A DNA stretch of 18,154 nt, taken from the NCBI GenBank assembly GCA_003153055.1, contig PMBV01000246.1, forward strand, positions 3,867 to 22,020. The letters run 5' to 3'. Source of the stretch: Myxococcales bacterium. GTDB lineage: Bacteria; Myxococcota; Myxococcia; Myxococcales; Myxococcaceae. Each line of letters begins with the position of its first letter. Position 1 is the stretch's first letter. Positions 1 to 7,003 of this stretch are shown in pieces. Position numbers and translations under genes: made by a program. A model generated the notes under the pieces. That model searched no databases. It was not told the origin of the DNA and saw only the letters and a program-made list of their open reading frames with translations.

Positions 1-1085
1 AACTGCGCGCCCTTGTTGGCCGACTCCGAGAAGAGGATGCCGTGGTTGGCCACGATGCCGACGGGGAACCCGCACAGATGTGCCCAGCCGCACACCAGCG
101 TGTTGCCGTACAGGGGTTTGAACTCCGAAAACCGCGAGCCGTCGACCAGCCGGGCGATGACCTCGCGTGGATCGTAGGGCACGCGCGGGTCGGGGGTCAC
201 CACGCCCCACAGCTCGCTCGGCTCGTAGCGCGGCGGCTCCACCCGTCGGTCCGTCGGCCGCGACTCCTTCTTCCAGTCGAGGTGGGCCACCACCTCGCGC
301 GCCAACCTCAGCCCGTCGCGCTCGTCTTCGGCGAGGTAGTCCGAGGCCCCCGAGATGGTGCTGTGCATCGTGGCACCTCCCAGGCTCTCGTCGTCGACCT
401 CCTCGCCGGTGGCCATCTTCACCAGCGGGGGCCCGCCCAGGTACACCGTGGCCTGGCCTTTGACGAAGATGGCGTAGTCGCTCATGCCCGGGACGTAGGC
501 GCCCCCGGCGGTGGAGCTGCCGAACACCACGGTGACGGTGGGCAGCCTCTGCTCACTGCGCCGGGTGAGATCGCGAAAGGCTGCTCCTCCAGGCACGAAT
601 ATCTTGTCTTGGTTGGGGAGGTCCGCTCCGCCCGACTCGGTGAGGTGAATGAGGGGCAGGCGGTTGGCGTCGGCGATCTCCGAGAGGCGCCGGGCCTTGG
701 CCACCGACAGCTCAGAGAGCGAGCCACCCTTCACCGTCGCTTCATTGGCGGTGATCAGGCACTCGACTGACGAGACCCGGCCGATGCCTCCGATGACGCC
801 AGCGCCGGTGGCGTGGGCATCGACCTCGTGACCAGCCAGCGGGCACAGCTCGAGGAACGGGGAGTCACGGTCGAGGAGCAACTCCACTCGCTCGCGGGGC
901 AGCAGCTTGCCCCGAGCCCGGTGCCGTTCGTTGTACTTCGGGCCTCCGCCGGCGCGCGACCGGGTGAGAGCGGCCTCGACCTCGCTCCACAGCTTTCGGT
1001 TGGCCTCGGCGTTGGCGGCGAACCCGGGCCCCTGGGTGTCGACGTGCGAACGCAACACGGGGTACGGCTGCTCGTCGATCCGCAT
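1..1085 (-). CDS. Acyl-CoA carboxylase carboxyltransferase (beta) subunit, methylcrotonyl-CoA carboxylase type, partial
   Basis: The frame is open from an ATG at 1085-1083 to the left edge, giving 361 residues of a family usually near 530, so the C-terminal third is missing. This subunit transfers CO2 from biotin to an acyl-CoA in the cytoplasm. Visible motifs are an ACP/CoA-carboxylase N-terminal region with [14 protein letters not shown] (59-72), GGIGRV (99-104), ATVKGG (116-121), [10 protein letters not shown] (151-160), [16 protein letters not shown] (189-204) and [16 protein letters not shown] (215-230). The SGGA-LPNQ and [13 protein letters not shown] signatures are those of 3-methylcrotonyl-CoA carboxylase rather than propionyl-CoA carboxylase; the exact substrate is inferred. 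The biotin carboxylase partner would be expected beyond the left edge. It lies 58 bp downstream of the methyltransferase gene on the same strand, but a candidate promoter sits in that gap. No Shine-Dalgarno sequence is visible before the ATG. Confidence 0.93.
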   Translation of the reverse strand, partial: MRIDEQPYPVLRSHVDTQGPGFAANAEANRKLWSEVEAALTRSRAGGGPKYNERHRARGKLLPRERVELLLDRDSPFLELCPLAGHEVDAHATGAGVIGGIGRVSSVECLITANEATVKGGSLSELSVAKARRLSEIADANRLPLIHLTESGGADLPNQDKIFVPGGAAFRDLTRRSEQRLPTVTVVFGSSTAGGAYVPGMSDYAIFVKGQATVYLGGPPLVKMATGEEVDDESLGGATMHSTISGASDYLAEDERDGLRLAREVVAHLDWKKESRPTDRRVEPPRYEPSELWGVVTPDPRVPYDPREVIARLVDGSRFSEFKPLYGNTLVCGWAHLCGFPVGIVANHGILFSESANKGAQ

Positions 1086-1091
1086 GGGGCG

Positions 1092-1119
1092 ATTGTGGGG
1101 CGCCTGCCGGTGGTGTCAA
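1092..1119 (-). promoter_or_regulatory. Candidate sigma-70-type promoter for the carboxylase gene, possibly giving a leaderless mRNA
   Basis: On the minus strand a perfect TTGACA (1119-1114) is followed after 16 bases by CACAAT (1097-1092), which matches four of six bases of TATAAT. Transcription would then start about seven bases downstream, at or next to the ATG at 1085. No ribosome-binding sequence lies between, so a leaderless transcript is possible. It is seen by eye only; in GC-rich DNA the weak -10 limits confidence. Confidence 0.4.
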
Positions 1120-1143
1120 CACTACCGAGCTGCGCACGGCCGC

Positions 1144-1731
1144 TCAGCGCTGGGCCTCGAGGGCGTAGAACGGGAGGTCGGCGGAGCGGGCGGCGAAGAG
1201 CCCGGCGCCTATCTCTCGGAAGCCCGGCTTGAGCAAGCGCCGGTAAAAAGCCGCTGGCCGCAGGGTCACCCTCAGGTCGGTTCGCTCCGCGTCGATGGAG
1301 CCGTGGAAGTCCTCTTTGGTGATGGCCTCGATGTACAGGATGCTGCCGCACATGGAGGTGAGGTTGTCGATGGCTCGCTTGGCCCCCTCGTCATCGAGGT
1401 AGGGGAGCACGCCCTGACACACCACCAGATCGAAGTGCTGGGGGAGCCGCCACGAGGTGATGTCGGCCTGCACATGGCCGTGCTTCTCGCAGATGGCCTC
1501 CTCGAGCTCGGTCGACACCACACGCACCGCGCGGCGATGCCGCTTGAGCCAGGCCTGCCACCACCCGAGACCGGCGCCGACGTCGAGCACCGAAGTGAGC
1601 TCGACCCCGAACCACTCCACCATCGACACCACGCCCGAAATCAGCCTCGCGTGGCGCTTCTGGGTGTACACCCGGGTCATCGGGTCGACGTAGTAGCGGT
1701 GGTAGTAGGCCTCGTCGAACTGTACCGTCAC
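1144..1731 (-). CDS. Class I SAM-dependent methyltransferase, substrate unknown
   Basis: The protein has 195 residues and starts at a GTG at 1731-1729, which overlaps the TGA of the upstream SRPBCC gene in a GTGA. This points to translational coupling. The SAM-binding motif I is VLDVGAGLGWW (48-58). An acidic end of strand 2 follows (VVSTELEE), then QADITSW and FDLVVCQGVLPYL as motifs II/III of a Methyltransf_11/25-like Rossmann fold. The size is that of a single catalytic domain with no added substrate-recognition domain, so the substrate cannot be read from the sequence. No membrane segment or signal peptide is seen. The shared message with a membrane-anchored SRPBCC protein suggests a small-molecule or lipid-like substrate, but this is only inference. 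Confidence 0.85.
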   Translation of the reverse strand: MTVQFDEAYYHRYYVDPMTRVYTQKRHARLISGVVSMVEWFGVELTSVLDVGAGLGWWQAWLKRHRRAVRVVSTELEEAICEKHGHVQADITSWRLPQHFDLVVCQGVLPYLDDEGAKRAIDNLTSMCGSILYIEAITKEDFHGSIDAERTDLRVTLRPAAFYRRLLKPGFREIGAGLFAARSADLPFYALEAQR

Positions 1732-2318
1732 GGCGTTCCAGCATCAGCGCCGTCGGCCGAGCCCCCGTTGGTTGCTTCGGCGGCGGCCCTCGCTGTCTCC
1801 TCGGCCGCGCTCCTGAGCTGGCTGAGCCCCTTGTCGAAGTCCTTGCCGACGAGCTGATCCATGTTCATCACCAGACCGAACGCCTTCCCCATGAAGTCGT
1901 TGTGCCCGAGCATGCGCCAGGTCACCTTGGTGGTGTCACCCTCGGGCTTCAAGGCAAATTCGGTTCGGTTGGTCGCGCTCATCGGCTTCTGAAACTCGAG
2001 CGTGATGGCGACATTTTCGTTGGGCTTGAGGTCGGCGATGGTCATCTTCCCCGAGCCCACCTGGTCGTTGCCTTCCCACGCATAGGTGGCGCCGACGCCC
2101 GCCGGGCCCCCGTAGGTCGTCTTCATCGCCGGGTCCAGCTTGGCCCACGGCGACCATCGCTCCCAGGCGTGAAAGTCCTGAATCAGTCCGTACACAACGG
2201 CCGGAGGGGCCGCGATGGTCGCGCTCCGCTCGACCCTGAAGGTGTCGGGCCTGGTGACGATCAACACCAAGAGCAACGCCACCAACACGCTGAAGACGAT
2301 CAGAAGTTTTCGAAGCAT
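1728..2318 (-). CDS. SRPBCC (polyketide cyclase/START-like) family protein with N-terminal membrane anchor
   Basis: This is a 196-residue protein. A hydrophobic N-terminal helix (residues 5-22, LLIVFSVLVALLLVLIVT) is followed by an SRPBCC-type hydrophobic-pocket domain: RSATIAAPPAVVYGLIQDF (31-49), AWERWSPWAKLDP (51-63), YAWEGND (79-85), GSGKMTI (88-94) and the closing KVTWRM (131-136). The order 'ATI-APP..VY..I.DF..W..WSPW' is the usual start of the polyketide cyclase/dehydrase group of this fold. The ligand is unknown. The C-terminal tail (173-196) is Ala/Gly-rich and looks disordered. Its stop overlaps the start of the methyltransferase gene by four bases. A hairpin directly abuts the ATG and no unobstructed ribosome-binding site is visible, so initiation may be controlled by RNA structure. 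Confidence 0.85.
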   Translation of the reverse strand: MLRKLLIVFSVLVALLLVLIVTRPDTFRVERSATIAAPPAVVYGLIQDFHAWERWSPWAKLDPAMKTTYGGPAGVGATYAWEGNDQVGSGKMTIADLKPNENVAITLEFQKPMSATNRTEFALKPEGDTTKVTWRMLGHNDFMGKAFGLVMNMDQLVGKDFDKGLSQLRSAAEETARAAAEATNGGSADGADAGTP

Positions 2319-2319
2319 G

Positions 2320-2340
2320 AGGGCAATAGTAGCCCTTTTT
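2320..2340. promoter_or_regulatory. Hairpin abutting the SRPBCC start codon; terminator-like on the plus strand
   Basis: AGGGC (2320-2324) and GCCCT (2332-2336) form a 5-bp stem with a 7-base loop. Read on the plus strand it is followed by a T run to 2340, the layout of a short intrinsic terminator. Read on the minus strand, the stem ends one base before the ATG at 2318, and its upstream arm contains AAGGG, the only Shine-Dalgarno-like string, which is paired with the other arm. It could therefore limit SRPBCC translation, or stop antisense-running transcription ahead of the kinase operon. The stem is short. Confidence 0.35.
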
Positions 2341-2432
2341 GCCGCAAATAGTGCACCTGTTCTTGGTGGTTCGAGTGGTTGCGTGACCAGGGAGACTCCG
2401 ATTCAACCCTGGGTAGGGCATGACCAAAGTCG

Positions 2433-2461
2433 TTGACACCCCCCGCGCTGGGCCAGATCCT
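2433..2461 (+). promoter_or_regulatory. Weak candidate promoter of the kinase operon
   Basis: A perfect TTGACA (2433-2438) is followed after 17 bases by GATCCT (2456-2461), which matches only three of six bases of TATAAT. Transcription would start near 2468 and leave a leader of about 43 bases before the ATG at 2511. A 6-bp inverted repeat, CCAGGG (2387-2392) and CCCTGG (2407-2412), lies just upstream and could be a regulator site. The evidence is the -35 box and its position only. Confidence 0.3.
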
Positions 2462-2510
2462 GTCCGCCTTTCCTTCTTCCCAGACGCCGCACGCCACGCA
2501 GGGGCCGCAC

Positions 2511-4262
2511 ATGTCGGAGCGCCCAGTCAGCTACTCGTTGGGGAAGTATCGGCTGATCGCCGAGCTGGGCCACGGAGGCATGGCCGACGTGTACCTAGCC
2601 GTGGTCGAAGGGCTGGGTGGGTTCAACAAGCTCCAGGTCATCAAGGTGCTGCGGAACACCGAGGATCCAGACTTTCTCAGCATGTTCCTCGACGAGGCGC
2701 GGCTGACGGCCCGGCTCCAGCACCCGAACGTGGTGCAGACCTACGAGGTGGGCCACGAGGACGAGCGGTATTTCCTGGCGATGGAGTTCCTCAACGGGAC
2801 GACGCTCCAGCGCCTTCGCAAAGCGGCGGTGACCCGTGGCCCGGGGTTGCCCCTGTCGATCGCGGTGCATCTGGTATCCAACATCCTCGCTGGGCTCCAC
2901 CACGCCCACGAGCTCAGAGACTACTCGGGCGCCGCGCTCAACGTGGTGCACCGCGATCTCTCTCCTCACAACGTGATGGTGTCGTTCGACGGGGAGTGCA
3001 AGATCCTCGACTTTGGCATCGCCAAGGTGATGGACGCCTCGCGAGAGACCCGGGCTGGCATCTTCAAGGGGAAGATCGCCTACTCGTCACCCGAGCAGAT
3101 CCGCGGGCTCAAGCTCGACCGGAGATCCGACCTCTTCTCGGTGGGCATCATCTTGTGGGAGGCGGTCGCGGGGGTGCCGCTCTGGGGAACCCTCAACACC
3201 GCGGCCATTGGACTGCGGCTGATGGAGGGCCAGATTCCTTCGCTCCTCTCGGTCAAGCCCGACGCCCCGCGCGAGCTGGCGGCCATCTGCGCCAAGGCGC
3301 TGGCTCCATCGCCCGGCGATCGCTACGAGACCGCGGCCGACTTCAACGCCGAGCTCGAGGCCTTCTTGGCCAAGCAAGGGCCGACGGTCACCCGCCGAGA
3401 CGTGTCTGAGGTGGTGTGTGGTCTGTTCCAGGCTGACCAGGAGCGGATCAAGACCATCATCGAGCGCCAGCTCTCCACGGTGCTCAAGACCGAGCCCGTC
3501 GAGGCACCGGCCGCGCGACTGCCCTCACTCCTCGGGTCCTCGGGCACGCCGAGCAGTAACCCGGTCGCCGAGAGCGAGGTTCGAAAGGCCGTGACCCCAG
3601 GGCCGGCGGTCACGCCATCGGTCGCGTCACTCATCGAGGTGTCAGACGTGAGAACCGTGTACCAGCCACCGGATCCTCGGCGGCGGCCGATCGCCCCCAT
3701 GGTCGCGGTTGTTCTCGGCGTGGCGCTGGTGGGCGTGCTCGTCGCGTGGTTGTGGCCAACCGAGCGGGCCGTGGTCGTGCCAGCGCCCCAGCCACGGGCA
3801 GCCCAGCAGGTCGAGGCTCCGAAGGCGTCGCCGCCGGTCGAGGTGCAGCTCCGCATCGTCGTCACTCCCGCCGAGGCTCGCATCTCGCTCGATGGCAAGG
3901 CCGTGGGGCAGAGCCCGTTCCTGGGGTCCTTCGCCCGCGACGGCCAGTGGCACGAGGTCGGCATCACCGCCAAGGGCTACCAGTCGATGACCAAGGGCGT
4001 GCTGTTCAGCCAGGACGCGCTGCTTGATCTGTCCCTGATGCCAGAGAAGGCCGAGCCCGAGCGGCCCGCGCCCAAGCAGCTCAAGGTGCCCACGGTCGTG
4101 GTGAAGGCCCCACCGGCTCCAGTCGCCGCCGAGGCCCCAGCGAAGGCAGGGCGACCGGCGGAGGCGCGCAAGAAGCCGGAGATGGGCGATCACCTCAACG
4201 CGGCCCCGCGGCCGACCTCGAAGCACCAAATCGACCGGGACGATCCATGGACCCAACAATGA
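2511..4262 (+). CDS. Membrane-anchored Ser/Thr protein kinase with extracytoplasmic PEGA domain
   Basis: The start is the ATG at 2511, six bases after AGGGG; the in-frame ATG at 2433 lies inside the TTGACA box and has no ribosome site. The product is 583 residues. The cytoplasmic kinase domain (about 12-282) has the glycine loop GHGGMADVY (20-28), Lys45 in VIKVL, Glu62, HRD at 147-149, Asn154, DFG at 167-169, SPE at 193-195 and the closing Arg271. The catalytic loop reads HRDLSPHN, with Ser where most Hanks kinases have Lys, a variant common in myxobacterial kinases. A Ser/Thr/Pro-rich linker (325-393) leads to one membrane helix (about 394-415), then a PEGA domain outside the membrane (about 446-511, VTPAEARISLDGKAVGQSPF) and a charged Ala/Pro-rich tail. 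All core catalytic residues are present, so it is probably active. It overlaps the next gene by 4 to 16 bases. Confidence 0.94.
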   Translation: MSERPVSYSLGKYRLIAELGHGGMADVYLAVVEGLGGFNKLQVIKVLRNTEDPDFLSMFLDEARLTARLQHPNVVQTYEVGHEDERYFLAMEFLNGTTLQRLRKAAVTRGPGLPLSIAVHLVSNILAGLHHAHELRDYSGAALNVVHRDLSPHNVMVSFDGECKILDFGIAKVMDASRETRAGIFKGKIAYSSPEQIRGLKLDRRSDLFSVGIILWEAVAGVPLWGTLNTAAIGLRLMEGQIPSLLSVKPDAPRELAAICAKALAPSPGDRYETAADFNAELEAFLAKQGPTVTRRDVSEVVCGLFQADQERIKTIIERQLSTVLKTEPVEAPAARLPSLLGSSGTPSSNPVAESEVRKAVTPGPAVTPSVASLIEVSDVRTVYQPPDPRRRPIAPMVAVVLGVALVGVLVAWLWPTERAVVVPAPQPRAAQQVEAPKASPPVEVQLRIVVTPAEARISLDGKAVGQSPFLGSFARDGQWHEVGITAKGYQSMTKGVLFSQDALLDLSLMPEKAEPERPAPKQLKVPTVVVKAPPAPVAAEAPAKAGRPAEARKKPEMGDHLNAAPRPTSKHQIDRDDPWTQQ

Positions 4263-5251
4263 AAGCGCTCGCGAGGGCGGTGCTGGTGTTGATGCTCGGC
4301 GTCTGGGTTGGGCCGGTGAAGGCTGCCCCCATCGATCCGGCCAGCCGCGAGGAGGCGCAGGCGCGCTTCGATCGCGGCCGGGAATTCTTCGAGGACGGAG
4401 ACTTCTCAGCGGCCCTGGTGGAGTTCCGCCGGGCCTACGAGCTCTCTCCCAACTACAAGCTCCTCTACAACGTGGGGCAGGTTTGCTACCAGCTGCAGGA
4501 CTACCCCTGCGCGCTCCAGAGCTTCAGCAAGTACCTCGCAGACGGAGGCTCGGAGGTGGCGGCCAGCCGGGTGAACGAGGTGCAGAAGGAGCTCGAGAAG
4601 CTGAGGGCGCGGGTCGCGAGGGTGGTGGTGTCGACCACCGTGCCTGGCGCGGAGGTAGCCGTCGATGACGTGCCAGTGGGCAAGACACCACTGGGCACGG
4701 CGGTGGTGGTCAGCGCTGGCCGCCGGAGGATCTCCGCGTCGCTCAAGGGCTACCTCCCGGTGACCAAGACCATCGAGGTGGCAGGCATGGAGCTCGCCAA
4801 ACTGACCATCGAGCTGTTCCCCACCGGTGAGCAGCCAGTGGTGGCGAGGCCGCCTCGTGGAGACCCCAAGCCCGAGGAGTCGCGGGATCCCGTCGTGACC
4901 AAGGCGATGCCCGCCGTGAGGCGCGCGCCGCCCTCCCCGTGGTTCTGGGCGATCCCCGCCGGGCTGCTGGCCGGGGGAATTCCCATGGGCGTCTGGGCCT
5001 CGCGTGAGTCGTCAGCGCTGGTGACAAATCGGGCCTCCCTCGACACCACTCCGGCCAAGCTCGCGGCCATGAGCGCCAACACCAAGACCTACGCGTTGGT
5101 GGCTGACGTGCTCGACGGCGCCGCCATCGTGTCAGCCGTGGTGTTGGGAATTCTGACGCTCTTCCCCCCAGAAGAGGCACCGGCTCAGGCCGCGGGTGTC
5201 ATCGGGGTGGGGTTTGGACACAACGGGCTTTTGGTCACGGGCCACTTCTGA
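4247..5251 (+). CDS. Secreted/membrane TPR and PEGA domain protein
   Basis: The product has 334 residues from the ATG at 4247, which has GGGA six bases upstream. The ATG at 4259, which overlaps the kinase stop in an ATGA, is an alternative start. Order: a signal peptide (about 6-27, ending VKA-AP), a TPR region (about 37-100, with AQARFDRGREFFEDGDFSAA and ALQSFSKYL), a short helix (103-123), a PEGA domain (about 125-192, STTVPGAEVAVDDVPVGKTP), a Pro-rich linker, then two hydrophobic stretches (about 232-250 and 284-306). It ends in the glycine-rich VGFGHNGLLVTGHF. Such TPR-PEGA proteins occur beside Ser/Thr kinases in myxobacteria. It shares the PEGA domain with the kinase encoded just upstream and is probably its envelope partner; that is inference. 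It has no recognisable enzyme motif. Stop codons and gene spacing indicate one operon with its two neighbours. Confidence 0.85.
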   Translation: MDPTMKALARAVLVLMLGVWVGPVKAAPIDPASREEAQARFDRGREFFEDGDFSAALVEFRRAYELSPNYKLLYNVGQVCYQLQDYPCALQSFSKYLADGGSEVAASRVNEVQKELEKLRARVARVVVSTTVPGAEVAVDDVPVGKTPLGTAVVVSAGRRRISASLKGYLPVTKTIEVAGMELAKLTIELFPTGEQPVVARPPRGDPKPEESRDPVVTKAMPAVRRAPPSPWFWAIPAGLLAGGIPMGVWASRESSALVTNRASLDTTPAKLAAMSANTKTYALVADVLDGAAIVSAVVLGILTLFPPEEAPAQAAGVIGVGFGHNGLLVTGHF

Positions 5252-5265
5252 CACCCCTTCTGACA
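5245..5265 (+). repeat. Short tandem repeat across the stop codon of the TPR-PEGA gene
   Basis: The nonamer CTTCTGACA occurs at 5245-5253 and again at 5257-5265, a 12-base period. The first copy contains the stop codon TGA, and the second copy repeats it in the same frame, giving a second in-frame stop. It looks like a small slippage duplication with no evident function. Confidence 0.6.
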
Positions 5266-5277
5266 AGGCGCGACACG

Positions 5278-6969
5278 ATGAGACTCCGCTCGATGAGAAG
5301 CGCATTCATGGCTGCCTGGGTGATGCTCGCCAGCGCGTGCTCGCTGTTGGTCGATGGGCGTGTCGTCGATTGCTCGAGCAACACCGACTGTGGCAGCAAC
5401 GCCGCCCAGAAGAGCATCTGCGTGCTCGCTGGAGGCGCGGCCCAAGGTCGGTGCGTTCAGCTCAAGGGCGATCAATGCACCAACAACGCTGACTGTCTGG
5501 CGAAGGGCGACTACACCATCTGTAAGCGGGCCGCCGGCGTGACGGTTGGTCAGTGCGTTCCGTTGCTCAGCACCGAATGCGATACGGTGTATGGCAATTG
5601 GCAGAGCGATGACGCCCTGCTCTTCGGCTCGGTGCTCCCGACCAAAGTCCATGACCATCAGACTGGCAAGGCCTGCGAGAACGCGATCTTCCTGGGGACC
5701 GAGGATTTTCGGCTCACGGCCAACAGCTTGCCTGCCGTGCCTGGTTTGGATAGCAAGCGTCGCCGCCCGCTCGCGTTCGTGGCGTGCGACGACAACAGCT
5801 CGAAAGACCAAGGCGTCGTCGCTGCCCGCCACCTCGTCGATGGGCTGGGCGTGCCGGTCATTCTTGGGCCTCAGTGGAGTGGGGTGACCAGGGAGATCGC
5901 CACCCAGGTCACCATTCCAGGGAACACGATGCTGATCTCACCCTCTGCCACCGCGGTGAGCATCGGTGACCTGGACGACAAGGGCCTCGTCTGGCGCACG
6001 TCGCCCTCGGACACCTATCAGGCGGCCGCCATGGAGCAGTACATTCCCCGGCTGGAGGCGAAGATTCGCCGCGACCGGAGCTTGACCGCGGCAGACAAGA
6101 TCAAGGTGGCGATCGTATTCCAGGGCGGCGCCTACGGGATCGGCCTCAGCACCGCGGTCGCCGGGGGCCTCCAGATCAACGGGGCAGGAGTGTCGAGCGC
6201 CACCAACGCGGGCCACTCCCTGTCGTTCAACTACGGCGACCCCAGCGAGAGTGTCCCACTCAAGACCCCAGAAGCCGTGACCAAGCTCATCGATTTCAGA
6301 CCAGACATCGTTCTCGACCTCTGCACTGAAGAGGGCATCTCGCAGGTGCTCGTTCCGGTGGAGAATCAGTGGTCGATCAAGAACTCGGCGTTCCCTCGGC
6401 CGCTCTGGGTCCTCGGCGACGGCGGGGAGACCTCGGCCCTGTGGACGGCCATCGGCAGCAACGAGGACCTCCGCAAGCGGGTCACTGGCACGGTTCCGGG
6501 GACCAACAACGCCTTGTTCGACGCCTTCAAGAGCAAGTACCTCGCGGCGGGGTTCGACCCCACCACGGACCCGGCCGCGCTCGGGCCGGCTGGCTCCTAT
6601 GACAGCGTGTACCTCGTGGCGTACGCCGCGGTCTCGCTGGGGGCGAGGCCTGTGACCGGGCCGAACCTGGCCTCGGCGTTCTCGTCGCTCGGGCCACCGA
6701 CCGGCGTGACCGAGGTGCAGGTCGGGCCCAACAGCATTGGCTCGACCTTCACCACGTTGCTCCTTGGTGGAAAGATCAACTTCCGTGGCGCGTCGGGCCC
6801 TCTCGACTTCGACTGGACCAAGGGTGAGGCGCCCTCGGACATTCAAATCTGGTGCATGCCCAGCGTGAACGGCAAGGCTGGGAGCGCGGTGAACTCGACC
6901 CTCTACCTCGACGCCACGTCGCTCACCTTGACCGATGGCGGGGTCGACCCAGGCATCTGCGACCTGTAG
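5278..6969 (+). CDS. Lipoprotein with Cys-rich repeats and a Leu/Ile/Val-type periplasmic binding domain
   Basis: The product is 563 residues. A lipoprotein signal ends at LASAC, so Cys21 would be lipidated. Next come two tandem Cys-rich repeats, C32-C38-C48-C59 and C67-C73-C82-C93, spaced C-x5-DC-x(8-9)-C-x10-C. The rest (about 105-560) is a type I periplasmic binding fold of the Peripla_BP_6 (LivJ-like) group: PLAFVACDDNSSKDQGVVAA, then VPVILGPQWSG, PGNTMLISPSATAV, WRTSPSDTYQAAAM, KVAIVFQGGAYG, YDSVYLVAYA and a late DFDWTKGE. This fold binds small ligands such as amino acids and is also used in receptors. It starts 26 bp after the TPR-PEGA gene, with AAGGCG about nine bases before the ATG (in-frame ATGs at 5293 and 5308 are possible). 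No permease or ATPase follows, so sensing for the kinase is likelier than transport. Confidence 0.88.
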   Translation: MRLRSMRSAFMAAWVMLASACSLLVDGRVVDCSSNTDCGSNAAQKSICVLAGGAAQGRCVQLKGDQCTNNADCLAKGDYTICKRAAGVTVGQCVPLLSTECDTVYGNWQSDDALLFGSVLPTKVHDHQTGKACENAIFLGTEDFRLTANSLPAVPGLDSKRRRPLAFVACDDNSSKDQGVVAARHLVDGLGVPVILGPQWSGVTREIATQVTIPGNTMLISPSATAVSIGDLDDKGLVWRTSPSDTYQAAAMEQYIPRLEAKIRRDRSLTAADKIKVAIVFQGGAYGIGLSTAVAGGLQINGAGVSSATNAGHSLSFNYGDPSESVPLKTPEAVTKLIDFRPDIVLDLCTEEGISQVLVPVENQWSIKNSAFPRPLWVLGDGGETSALWTAIGSNEDLRKRVTGTVPGTNNALFDAFKSKYLAAGFDPTTDPAALGPAGSYDSVYLVAYAAVSLGARPVTGPNLASAFSSLGPPTGVTEVQVGPNSIGSTFTTLLLGGKINFRGASGPLDFDWTKGEAPSDIQIWCMPSVNGKAGSAVNSTLYLDATSLTLTDGGVDPGICDL

Positions 6970-6980
6970 TCGGCTGGGCC

Positions 6981-7003
6981 CGAGCGGTGCTCACCGCCGC
7001 TCG
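6981..7003. terminator. Possible bidirectional terminator hairpin between convergent genes
   Basis: CGAGCGG (6981-6987) and CCGCTCG (6997-7003) form a perfect 7-bp stem with a 9-base loop. It sits 12 bases past the stop of the binding-protein lipoprotein gene and spans the stop of the convergent methyltransferase gene. No T run follows on either strand, so it is at best a weak or factor-assisted terminator. Confidence 0.35.

Noticed and set aside
907..1857. 316-residue plus-strand frame across the carboxylase and methyltransferase
   Set aside because: It runs antisense to two genes with clear motifs and shows no domain.
2433..2510. Upstream ATG for the kinase
   Set aside because: It lies inside the TTGACA box, lacks a ribosome site, and the kinase homology begins just after the ATG at 2511.
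3642..4259. Minus-strand open frame opposite the kinase C-terminus
   Set aside because: It lies opposite the PEGA domain and tail of the kinase, is rich in Arg, Leu and Gly, and has no motif or ribosome site.
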